The notes under the pieces are model-generated. The model was given only the letters and a program-made list of their open reading frames with translations, made no database searches and was not told the DNA's origin. From the NCBI GenBank assembly GCA_944548615.1, contig OX155972.1, positions 24,738,011 to 24,802,010 on the forward strand: 64,000 nucleotides of DNA, given 5' to 3'. Below are positions 47,901-56,401 of this stretch, in pieces. Position numbers and translations under genes: made by a program. Positions within the stretch are counted from its first letter, which is position 1. Every line of letters starts with the position of its first letter. This DNA comes from Micropterix aruncella. Lineage: Eukaryota; Arthropoda; Insecta; Lepidoptera; Micropterigidae.

Positions 47901-49379
47901 TATTTTTGGTTTTTTAATAGTATAAAAATATTGGTAAACAATTTATATACTAGGCGGATATGCATAATCGCCGAATGAATTAGCGGTAATTACACTTTAC
48001 TTACTTAAATTCCGAAAAAACTGTCAAATTTGAAAATAATTTTTTTTTGTGGTGTAGGGCCCAAAATTTTGTCAGAATCGTGATATCTCTTACCGTTTAG
48101 GAGATATCGTCGATTTTCTCTTTTACCAAATTTTTCACTAAATCACCCGTTTTCGACAAAAAATTAACGGCCTAAACTGCGGAACCACTCCACCGATTCC
48201 AATCGAATTTCGGCAGTCGAATCACCACGTGACAGACGGTGGCAGAATTGTTTCAGGATGTTGTTTTATTTGATATTTTTGGTTTTTAAATAGTATAAAA
48301 ATATTGGTAAACAATTTATATACTAGGCGGATATTCATAATCGCCGAATGAATTAGCGGTAATTACACTTACTTAAATTTCGAAAAAACTGTCAAATTTG
48401 AAAATATTTTTTTTTGTGGTGTAGGGCCCAAAATTTTTGTCAGAATCGTGATATCTCTTACCGTTTAGGATATATCGTCGATTACCTCTTTTTCCAAATT
48501 TTTCACGAAACCACTTGTTTCCGACGAAAATTCATCGGCCTAGCACCAATTGGGATCTGTCTTAAAAAAATAAAATTTTGAAACATTAGATTCTGTCAGA
48601 ATCGCGATATCTCTTACCGTTTTGGAGCTATCGACGATTTTCTCTTTTACCAAATTTTTCACTAAATCACCTGTTTTCGACAAAAAATTAACGGCCTTAA
48701 CACAGGAACCACTCCACCGATTCCAATCTTCTTTTCGGCAGTCGAATCACCACGTGACAGACGGTGGCAGAATTGTTTCAGGATGTTGTTTTATTTGATA
48801 TTTTTGGTTTTTTAATAGTATAAAAATATTGGTAAACAATTTATATACTAGGCGGATAATCATAATCGCCGAATGAATTAGCGGTAATTACACTTTACTT
48901 ACAAGAAAAAAAAAATATCATTTTTTTTTTCGAAAAAACTGTCAAATTTGAAAATATTTTTTTTTCGTGGCGTAGGGCCCAAAATTTTGTCAGAAACGTG
49001 ATATCTCTTACCGTTTAGGAGATATCGTCGATTTTCTCTTATTCCAAATTTTTCACGAAACCACTTGTTTCCGACGAAAATTCATCGGCCTAGCACCAAT
49101 TGGGATCTGTCTTAAAAAAAATAAAATTTTGAAACATTAGATTCTGTCAGAATCGCGATATCTCTTACCGTTTTGGAGCTATCGACGATTTTCTCTTTTA
49201 CCAAATTTTTCACTGAATCACCTGTTTTCGACAAAAATTTAACGGCCTTAACTCCGGAACCACTCCACCGATTCCAATCTTCTTTTCGGCAGTCGAATCA
49301 CCACGTGACAGACGGTGGCAGAATTGTTTCAGGATGTTGTTTTATTTGATATTTTTGGTTTTTAAATAGTATAAAAATA
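44952..49379 (+). repeat. Satellite B array, block 2 (forward, higher-order)
   Basis: Landmark positions 45446, 45972, 46345, 46873, 47423, 47952, 48325 and 48850 give spacings 526, 373, 528, 550, 529, 373 and 525. Units of 550 carry an extra A-rich segment (CTTACAAG followed by A-runs). Units of 373 join the start of half B to the end of half A. The order 550-529-373-525 (1977 bp) is a higher-order repeat. Each unit includes CACCACGTGACAGACGG with a CACGTG core. The array is cut at ATAAAAATA by the fold-back element. Confidence 0.95.
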
Positions 49380-50266
49380 GATCTACACAGTATAGATCTA
49401 AAATTTGCTTTTAAAATGCGTATGTTCATTGTGAGGATATTTAAGAGGGTGCTGCACAAAATTTCTCAAATTAGGGTCTAGCGTTTTAGTTATTCCGCTA
49501 AAACTACGATAATAAAAGCAGTGACAAAAAACACTCGTTTTTATCAATAAGTCATTTATAAGGTGAGCTAATAAATTTGGCAATAGTTTGCGTAGTTTTT
49601 TATAAAAAACACCCGAGAAAATATACAAAAATGGGCGCGGGGTTTTAGTCCTCACTGGGAAAATAATAACTAATTTGAATTACAAATTATTATAAAAGAA
49701 AGTTAAATGACATATCTTCACTATAAGCTATTTAAATTTCAATGATTGTAATAGGATTTTATACAATAAATCCCAGAAAATCATTTCATAGCGCGCCTGT
49801 GTATTTATTAACGCGGCCAGCCCATACAAAAAATGTATGGAGATCTGATACCTGATTTTCTGGGATTTATTGTATAAAATCCTATTACAATCATTGAAAT
49901 TTAAATAGCTTATAGTGAAGATATGTCATTTAACTTTCTTTTATTATAATTTGTAATTCAAATTAGTTATTATTTTCCCAGTGAGGACTAAAACCCCTCG
50001 CCCATTTTTGTATATTTTCTTAGGTGTTTTTTATAAAAAACTACGCAAACTATTGCCAAATTTATTAGCTCACCTTATAAATGACTTATTGATAAAAACG
50101 AGTGTTTTTTGTCACTGCTTTTATTAGCGTAGTTTTAGCGGAATAACTAAAACGCTAGACCCTAATTTGAGAAATTTCGTGCAGCACCCTCTTAAATATC
50201 CTCACAATGAACATACGCATTTTAAAAGCAAATTTTAGATCTATACTGTGTAGATCTATTTTTATA
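49380..50266. repeat. Fold-back core of the second palindrome
   Basis: Arms 49380-49783 and 49853-50266 are near-perfect reverse complements around a 69-nt loop that itself holds a small hairpin (CCATACAAAAAATGTATGG). The outer edges repeat GATCTACACAGTATAGATC. Length differences between arms are a few bases. It has no coding capacity: the 85-codon minus frame at 49398-49655 has no domain. It may be a transposon with long inverted repeats or unique DNA duplicated by fold-back. Confidence 0.85.
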
Positions 50267-50934
50267 CTATTTAAAAACCAAAAATATCAAATAAAACAAC
50301 ATCCTGAAACAATTCTGCCACCGTCTGTCACGTGGTGATTCGACTGCCGAAAAGAAGATTGGAATCGGTGGAGTGGTTCCGGAGTTAAGGCCGTTAAATT
50401 TTTGTCGAAAACAGGTGATTCAGTGAAAAATTTGGTAAAAGAGAAAATCGTCGATAGCTCCAAAACGGTAAGAGATATCGCGATTCTGACAGAATCTAAT
50501 GTTTCAAAATTTTATTTTTTTTAAGACAGATCCCAATTGGTGCTAGGCCGATGAATTTTCGTCGGAAACAAGTGGTTTCGTGAAAAATTTGGAATAAGAG
50601 AAAATCGACGATATCTCCTAAACGGTAAGAGATATCACGTTTCTGACAAAATTTTGGGCCCTACGCCACGAAAAAAAAATATTTTCAAATTTGACAGTTT
50701 TTTCGAATTTTTTTTTGATATTTTTTTTTTCTTGTAAGTAAAGTGTAATTACCGCTAATTCATTCGGCGATTATGAATATCCGCCTAGTATATAAATTGT
50801 TTACCAATATTTTTATACTATTAAAAAACCTAAAATATCAAATAAAACAACATCCTGAAACAATTCTGCCACCGTCTGTCACGTGGTGATTCGACTGCCG
50901 AAAAGAAGATTGGAATCGGTGGAGTGGTTCCTGT
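50267..50934 (-). repeat. Satellite B array, block 3 (inverted, telomere-capped)
   Basis: About 1.2 units in reverse orientation, mirroring 48702-49379 across the fold-back core. The mirror extends to the variant ACAGGAACC found at 48702-48710, where other units have CTCCGGAACC or CTGCGGAACC. The match therefore identifies the exact partner unit. It ends at 50934 and TTAGG begins within 3 bp. Confidence 0.93.
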
Positions 50935-50936
50935 TA

Positions 50937-50967
50937 TAGGTTAGGTTAGGTTAGGTTAGGTTAGGTT
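50937..50967 (+). repeat. Short (TTAGG)n tract
   Basis: About six telomeric repeats between satellite B and the poly(A) end (T-run on this strand) of the minus-strand retroelement. Confidence 0.95.
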
Positions 50968-50991
50968 TTTTTTTTTTTTTAATTTTCCCCA

Positions 50992-51008
50992 CTAGGTTAA
51001 CCACCTAG
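50992..51008 (-). other. Stem-loop near the 3' end of the minus-strand element
   Basis: CTAGG and CCTAG pair around a 7-nt loop just before the poly(A) tail. R1-type elements often use 3' structures for recognition by their RT; that role is an inference here. Confidence 0.35.
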
Positions 51009-51016
51009 CGGGGGAG

Positions 51017-51022
51017 TTTATT
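51017..51022 (-). terminator. AATAAA signal in the 3' UTR of the minus-strand element
   Basis: TTTATT on the + strand reads AATAAA on the element's sense strand, about 40 nt before its poly(A) tail. Confidence 0.5.
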
Positions 51023-51213
51023 CAGATTAGCCTTGCTCTTTGTCAAGGCATGTATATTGTGTATATTTTTACAATTCTTATTACAATTATTTACGCTGTT
51101 AACATTGATTTTGAGTACATTAAAGTAGATACGCTATTAATATATGTTTTAGATTTATATCGTGACGCGCTTAATTAGGAGTATCACTAGTATAACATGT
51201 ATTGATTGACTAA

Positions 51214-54186
51214 TTACTGTCCTTCATTTATCAATTTTATTTTTGCCGTTGTTCGTTGTAAGTAGTCATAGTATAAGCCGGCGACTTTCTTTGATAGTAG
51301 GATTTCATGAGGTTTTTTGTAATCCAGGTCGTGCAGGTCGCAGGTGCTTCGCATGTCATGTCTTTCCTTCAAGAGTGCTCCGCAGTGAAATAGCACATGT
51401 TCTACTGATTGTGAGCTCGTGTTGTCACAAGGGCAGATATCGTTATCTCGTAGATGAAATCGCATCAGGTAGCTTCTGAAAGCGCCGTGTCCCGTCAGCA
51501 TCTGGGTGGCAAGGTATGTCCTGCCGAGACGTCTTAGAACCTGTACAGCGTCTGTTGGGCAGTGGAAGAATATTTTGGTAGTCGCACCCTTCTGGGTGTC
51601 GGCTATATACCGCTGATTCCATTCGGTGTAAACTTCCTCTCGTAGGATGCGCTTAGCAAAGCTGAGAGGTACACCGCTATAGGATGGTATTGTACGCATC
51701 AGGCAAGCATCTTTTGCTAAGGTATCGGCCCTCTCGTTTCCGGTGTTCCCATCGTGCGCTTTTACCCAGTTTAACTTGATTGCTGTCCCTTTATTTTCTA
51801 GGTCTTTCAGTAGTTGTTGTATCTCAAAGGTCTGCTGCAGAGTGGTGCTTCTGTCTGCAATAGCCAGAAGGCTAGATTGGCTGTCGCTATGAATATGTAT
51901 TGTACGTTCCTGTACGTTCAAATTTTGGGCCCATTTTATTGCGCAGCATATTGCTAACATTTCCGCCTGGAAGACGCTGCAATAATCTTCGAGCTTCATT
52001 TTCTTGGATGCTACTTCGTTTCCAAGGTGATAGGCTACGAAGGCCGCTCCTACTTTTCCGCTGTGTTTACTACCATCTGTAAATATGTTGTATTCGATCG
52101 AGTTTAGATTGTTTGTCTTTGTTGACGTGCTGACATTTGGGCAGACTCGCTTCGCCGGATGTGGCAGTTTGTGTATGTCTACCCGTTTTATGTATCTCCT
52201 GTCGTCTGGAAGGCCTGGGACAGTTCCCGTTCTTTTCACCTCGGTAATTTCCGCCACTCTGATGATCTCTAGGTCCAATGGGAGGATGCCGGCGATAACG
52301 AGCGCAGATGTAGCGGAGACTGTGCGATAAGCTCTTGCAATTTTTATTGCAAAAAGGCGTTGTGTGCTTTCAAGGAGTTTCCTTGATGCAGCCCGTTTGG
52401 CCCCCTCCACCCATATGCTAGCACAGTAGGTGAGAATTGGGACGATTATGGCTTTGTAAAGAGTGTGCACAATTTCCGACGATAGTCCCCAAGTTGGTTT
52501 TGTGGCTCTGCTGAGGGTATTATAGAGCGTCATTGTTTTGTGGCACGTTTTCCTGATATGTTCTTGCCAGGTCAGACCGTCATCGATGGTTACTCCCAGG
52601 ACCTTCATGCTTCGGACCATCCTTATCACCGTGTTGTCCATACGTAGGTCAGGAGGAACGACATGCTGCCTAGTGATAAATAGTGCCTGAGATTTTTCCG
52701 GGGCAAAGGCCAGTTTAGCCCGGATACTCCAGTTTCCAATTTCCCGTAGAACTTTGTTGGCTTTATGCTCCAGGTCGGACCGCTCAGCTGCAGCTACCAT
52801 GATCATAATGTCGTCTGCGAATGCCTGTACAGTGATATTTTCGTCCTTGTCACCCTGCAGTGCCTCGTCAATAACTATGTTCCACAGCACCGGGCCAAGG
52901 ACCGATCCCTGCACGCAGCCCTTATTTGTTGTTATTTTGCGTGTGTTGCCCGCTAGCGCCAGCTGTACTGACCTATCCTGGAGATAGCTGACCAGCAGGC
53001 GGTAGATGTTTCCCGGTATTGGCAAATTTCCCAGTCGCTGCCTCAGGTAAGGCCACCAGGCATTGTCGAAAGCACCTCTTATGTCTAGGGATATGATAAC
53101 TACTAGTTTCTTTTCCATTGTGGCCTTTTTAATCTTCTGTATGATGTTGTGCAGGGCGTCCTCGGTTGATCGCTGGGGAAGAAAGCCAAATTGATGATCG
53201 GAAAGGGCCTTGTTTGTTAGTAGATGCCAGACAATCCTTTTACTGATGATGCTTTCGAAGATTTTCCCAAGAACTGGTAACAGGCCAATTGGTCTGTAGC
53301 TTTTAACGTGGTCTCGTTCTGGTCGTCCTGGTTTCGGAACAATTACTACTTGCGCCGTCTTCCACTCTTTTGGGAAATAACCGATTTCTAGGCACCTATT
53401 AAGTATATTCAAGAAGAAGGCTTCCGTTGCACCTATTGCAGCCTTGCAAATGTCGCCTGTTAGGTGATCTGGACCTGGTGCTTTCCTATCACTAGTTTTG
53501 TTTAGTGCTTCATGGAGCTCTTCAATGACAATAGGAGGATCGTCGGGGCGTTTTGTTGTGTGAATATCGTATTGTCGCCTGACGTTGCTTTGGATTTCAT
53601 TGTCATTTTCCTCATGATCGCTTGGAAAAAAGTGGTCGCCCAGGAGTGCGAGGGCCTCGGTGGTATTTGTTGCTCTACTACTACCATTTGTTAGGTGGAT
53701 AGGTATCTCCCGTCGTGGTTGGCTCGCCATAATCCTATTTATACCACCCCAAACGTTCTCCTTCTTTTGTAGCGTGCAGAAGGCTTTCCAGCTGGCCGAT
53801 TTAGCTAAGTTTAGTGTTTCCTGAAAAGTCGTTTTCATTGTGATATATTCCTGTAGGAGAGCATCCTTCCGTTGGCCGCTTGAGTTGGCCAGCTTGCGTT
53901 TGGCACTCTTGAGTTCTTTGTTGTCTTTATCAATCTCCGGTGTCCACCAACATGGAAATTTTGTTTTGCCTGCTCTCAGTGGTTTTAATTTATCGCGACT
54001 TACTTCTAGAACAGAGTTTTTGAATTCTCCTATTGTTTCTTCGATTTCCTCTTCAGTCATTTGGCTAACTCTATCCAGGCTTGGCACAGTGACTTGTTTC
54101 TCTACCGCTTTTTGAAAGGCCTCCCAATTTGTGTGACGCGTATTGAATATTCTAGTATTATGATAGGTAGATATCGGCGTCTCCAT
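51214..54186 (-). CDS. Reverse transcriptase with RNase H, partial ORF2 of a non-LTR element
   Basis: Uninterrupted frame of about 990 residues; the first ATG is at 54186, but the frame is open from the telomere junction. The codons before the ATG (HNAIKFNL) match the segment after the S-D-H motif of AP-type endonucleases, so the true protein began far upstream. Domains: linker (1-225) and RT (about 230-470). RT motifs include KAPGPDHL, YRPIGLLPVLGKIFE, HQFGFLPQRST, SLDIRGAFDNAWWP, GCVQGSVLGPVLWN and FADD at about 458-461. RNase H follows (about 700-830), with TDGS, QAE, HSDSQ and NERAD carrying the four acidic residues. A C-terminal zinc finger CPCD...EHVLFHC lies near 920-937. The GAFDNAWWP form of motif A is R1/TRAS-like; RNase H is variable in that group. 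All catalytic residues are intact, but without ORF1 and EN it cannot move alone. Confidence 0.9.
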   Translation of the reverse strand: METPISTYHNTRIFNTRHTNWEAFQKAVEKQVTVPSLDRVSQMTEEEIEETIGEFKNSVLEVSRDKLKPLRAGKTKFPCWWTPEIDKDNKELKSAKRKLANSSGQRKDALLQEYITMKTTFQETLNLAKSASWKAFCTLQKKENVWGGINRIMASQPRREIPIHLTNGSSRATNTTEALALLGDHFFPSDHEENDNEIQSNVRRQYDIHTTKRPDDPPIVIEELHEALNKTSDRKAPGPDHLTGDICKAAIGATEAFFLNILNRCLEIGYFPKEWKTAQVVIVPKPGRPERDHVKSYRPIGLLPVLGKIFESIISKRIVWHLLTNKALSDHQFGFLPQRSTEDALHNIIQKIKKATMEKKLVVIISLDIRGAFDNAWWPYLRQRLGNLPIPGNIYRLLVSYLQDRSVQLALAGNTRKITTNKGCVQGSVLGPVLWNIVIDEALQGDKDENITVQAFADDIMIMVAAAERSDLEHKANKVLREIGNWSIRAKLAFAPEKSQALFITRQHVVPPDLRMDNTVIRMVRSMKVLGVTIDDGLTWQEHIRKTCHKTMTLYNTLSRATKPTWGLSSEIVHTLYKAIIVPILTYCASIWVEGAKRAASRKLLESTQRLFAIKIARAYRTVSATSALVIAGILPLDLEIIRVAEITEVKRTGTVPGLPDDRRYIKRVDIHKLPHPAKRVCPNVSTSTKTNNLNSIEYNIFTDGSKHSGKVGAAFVAYHLGNEVASKKMKLEDYCSVFQAEMLAICCAIKWAQNLNVQERTIHIHSDSQSSLLAIADRSTTLQQTFEIQQLLKDLENKGTAIKLNWVKAHDGNTGNERADTLAKDACLMRTIPSYSGVPLSFAKRILREEVYTEWNQRYIADTQKGATTKIFFHCPTDAVQVLRRLGRTYLATQMLTGHGAFRSYLMRFHLRDNDICPCDNTSSQSVEHVLFHCGALLKERHDMRSTCDLHDLDYKKPHEILLSKKVAGLYYDYLQRTTAKIKLINEGQ

Positions 54187-54218
54187 TTCCAAATTGAATT
54201 TTATTGCGTTATGGTTAT

Positions 54219-54307
54219 GGTTAGGTTAGGTTAGGTTAGGTTAGGTTAGGTTAGGTTAGGTTAGGTTAGGTTAGGTTAGGTTAGGTTAGGTTAGGTTAGG
54301 TTAGGTT
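54219..54307 (+). repeat. (TTAGG)n tract between the two telomeric retroelements
   Basis: About 17 repeats, ending ...TTAGGTT where the plus-strand element begins with CCCGAACC. Confidence 0.97.
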
Positions 54308-54391
54308 CCCGAACCTTTCAGGTGTAAAACTGGGTTAGCGCGAAGTCCCTGCGCTGGACTTTTTAGGGCGTTTTTACTCGTGGGAACAAAC

Positions 54392-56401
54392 ATGGAAACC
54401 TTTAATAAAACAACGAAGGATGGTGGCCGAAAAGGCCTCGTGGAAGATGGGACGTTTAGGCGTCCGGTTACTGGGGGTGTTGTAACGCGATCGCGTTCAG
54501 CCACCCCCGCGGATGTAGTGGAGAATATGGGTGAAGCATCGACTGCGGTCTTACTTACTCCTGTGGATGGATCTGTTACGGCGGGGGAGGAGAGCGACAG
54601 CTCGGTCGCGTCCTCATACTCGTTAGTGTCATCGGCATCCATGGCTTCGACAAGCGCTCTGCAGTCGCGGAAGAGAAAGCCTCCGTTGATCGGGCCAAAC
54701 GCTAAACGCCGGCAAGCAGCGAATGCCCAAACGAGCGAGCAGGAAATTTTCGACCCTTCGGTGGCTCCGTCCAAAACTAGGGCCAAGAAAACCCTCAGAA
54801 GTGTGGACGATCGCAGGGAGGAAATGGTTGCGCAGCCAACAAGTACCATCGGCACCCAAATTTTGGAAGCAATGGACCAGGTGGAGAAGGTTGCGGACAG
54901 GTCGGGCAACCTGAAAGGCAGCTTTGTTCACTGCTTACGCGAGGCAGTGCGTACAGTGCAAGCTGCCACCGAGGAACTGGTCAAGAGGACCACTTCTTCT
55001 GCGGAGGACACTCTTATAATAGAGAATAGGGACCTTCGCATGCGAATCGCTACCTTGGAGGCAAGAGTAGGGTCTCTGGGTAAGGAAATAAATGTCCAAG
55101 CCCAGAAACGTAGTACAACCGCTACTGAGACGGGGAGTGATACCTTGGGCAGGTCAAACGCTCCCAGCCCCACACTTCTAGAGCAATTGGGGGCTTTGAT
55201 GGACCAGAAGTTACTGAACTTCGAGTCCAAGCTCTTTCCGGACCGAGCTTTGAGGCCTCTATTAGGGAAACAGGCATCAGAAGCCTCCAATAATGACGGC
55301 AACAAGGCAAAGCCTCCAATAAAGACGGCAACCTCGGCGACTGCGAATTTTAAGAAGCAAGGAAAACAAGCACCCGCTCCGCCGGTCGAATCAGAGCTTC
55401 TTACGGCTCCTCCTCCGCAGCACCCCGAGCAGCTGGCAGTTACCAATACCTGGGCCACTGTCGCCAGAAGGAAGGCTAAACCTGGACAGAAGTCATCGCC
55501 TCCCAAGGCCCCCCAAGCACTGAAAAAGAAGACCGTGAAACCTCCACGTGCCTCGACATCCGCCGCAATTACGATCACCGTACCCAAAAGCTCGGAGACA
55601 ACGTACGCAGCGGTAATGGCGGCGGCGAAAGAGAAGGTTAGGCTGGCAGACTGCGGTATTGCCGAAGTTCGGCCGAAACGGACAGTCACAGGGGGACTGC
55701 TCCTCGAAATCTCCGGGGCGGACAGCTCCACGAGGGCCGATGCTCTTGCCGTGCGCTTGAAATCAGCCCTCGTGGACATGGACGTACGCATTGCTCGCCC
55801 TTTCAAGTCAGGCGAAGTAAGGGTGCGAGACTTGGATGAGTCGATCACGGAGAAAGAGGTGGCAGCCGCTATCGCTACAGCCGGGGGATGCACCGTGGAA
55901 GACGTTAAGGTGGGTGTAATCCGCACCGAACGATCCAGGCTGGGAACCTGCTGGGTTCGATGTCCGCTGAATACGGTGCGCAGGCTTGCGGACGCCAAGA
56001 AGTTGCTCGTCGGCTGGGTGGCAGCTAGGGTAGACGTGCTGCCGGCGCGACCCATGCAGTGCTACCGGTGCCTCGAGACAGGACATGTCCAGCAGCAGTG
56101 CTCCAGCTCGGTCGATCGGAGCTCGCGTTGCTACGCCTGCGGTGAGCCCGGGCATAGGGCGAGCCAGTGCACGGCGCAGGCTTGGAGATGCCCTGTGTGT
56201 GCAGATCTCGGTCGTCCCGCCGACCATAGGATGGGCACAAAGAAATGCACCCCCAGCAAAGGCAGGAAAAGAGGAGGAGAGCAGGCCCCCCCTAAACCGT
56301 CAGCGACAAATCTGTCGTCGCAAGTCAGCGCGTCGAACTTTTCGGATAACATGCCGTCAGGGGAGGCAATGGAAAGTGAGAATTCGACTCCTCAAAATTA
56401 A
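54392..56401 (+). CDS. ORF1 gag-like nucleic-acid-binding protein of the SART-like element
   Basis: 669 residues from the ATG at 54392 (METFNKTTKDGG). The N-terminal part is basic and Ser/Thr/Pro-rich with a likely nuclear-localisation stretch (SRKRKPPLIGPNAKRR near 94-108). A coiled-coil-like segment with regularly spaced hydrophobics follows at about 200-235 (NRDLRMRIATLEARVGSLGK). The C-terminal part has the R1-type gag region and then three zinc knuckles: CYRCLETGHVQQQC (56060-56101), CYACGEPGHRASQC, and a variant CPVC...H......C. Three CCHC motifs are typical of TRAS/SART ORF1, which packages element RNA and brings it to telomeres. The frame ends TAA at 56399-56401, overlapping the open ORF2 frame by about 20 bp. 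Confidence 0.9.
   Translation: METFNKTTKDGGRKGLVEDGTFRRPVTGGVVTRSRSATPADVVENMGEASTAVLLTPVDGSVTAGEESDSSVASSYSLVSSASMASTSALQSRKRKPPLIGPNAKRRQAANAQTSEQEIFDPSVAPSKTRAKKTLRSVDDRREEMVAQPTSTIGTQILEAMDQVEKVADRSGNLKGSFVHCLREAVRTVQAATEELVKRTTSSAEDTLIIENRDLRMRIATLEARVGSLGKEINVQAQKRSTTATETGSDTLGRSNAPSPTLLEQLGALMDQKLLNFESKLFPDRALRPLLGKQASEASNNDGNKAKPPIKTATSATANFKKQGKQAPAPPVESELLTAPPPQHPEQLAVTNTWATVARRKAKPGQKSSPPKAPQALKKKTVKPPRASTSAAITITVPKSSETTYAAVMAAAKEKVRLADCGIAEVRPKRTVTGGLLLEISGADSSTRADALAVRLKSALVDMDVRIARPFKSGEVRVRDLDESITEKEVAAAIATAGGCTVEDVKVGVIRTERSRLGTCWVRCPLNTVRRLADAKKLLVGWVAARVDVLPARPMQCYRCLETGHVQQQCSSSVDRSSRCYACGEPGHRASQCTAQAWRCPVCADLGRPADHRMGTKKCTPSKGRKRGGEQAPPKPSATNLSSQVSASNFSDNMPSGEAMESENSTPQN

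Larger units (their letters stand above)
50966..54219 (-). mobile_element. 5'-truncated R1-clade-like non-LTR element in telomeric repeats
   Basis: On the minus strand the element ends in poly(A) (T-run 50966-50980) followed by CCTAACC. Its 5' edge at about 54211-54219 joins CCTAACC repeats, through two CATAAC steps that resemble degenerate telomere repeats. It holds one ORF of ~3 kb (RT plus RNase H). ORF1 and nearly all of the endonuclease domain are missing, so it is a 5'-truncated copy. Its sense strand is the CCTAA strand, the orientation described for TRAS elements. Confidence 0.88.

Noticed and set aside
54301..54909. 202-codon minus-strand frame opposite the ORF1 start
   Set aside because: Antisense shadow; its C-terminus would be read from the 5' UTR and telomere repeats.
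54928..56055. 375-codon minus-strand frame opposite SART-like ORF1
   Set aside because: Antisense shadow of GC-rich coding sequence.
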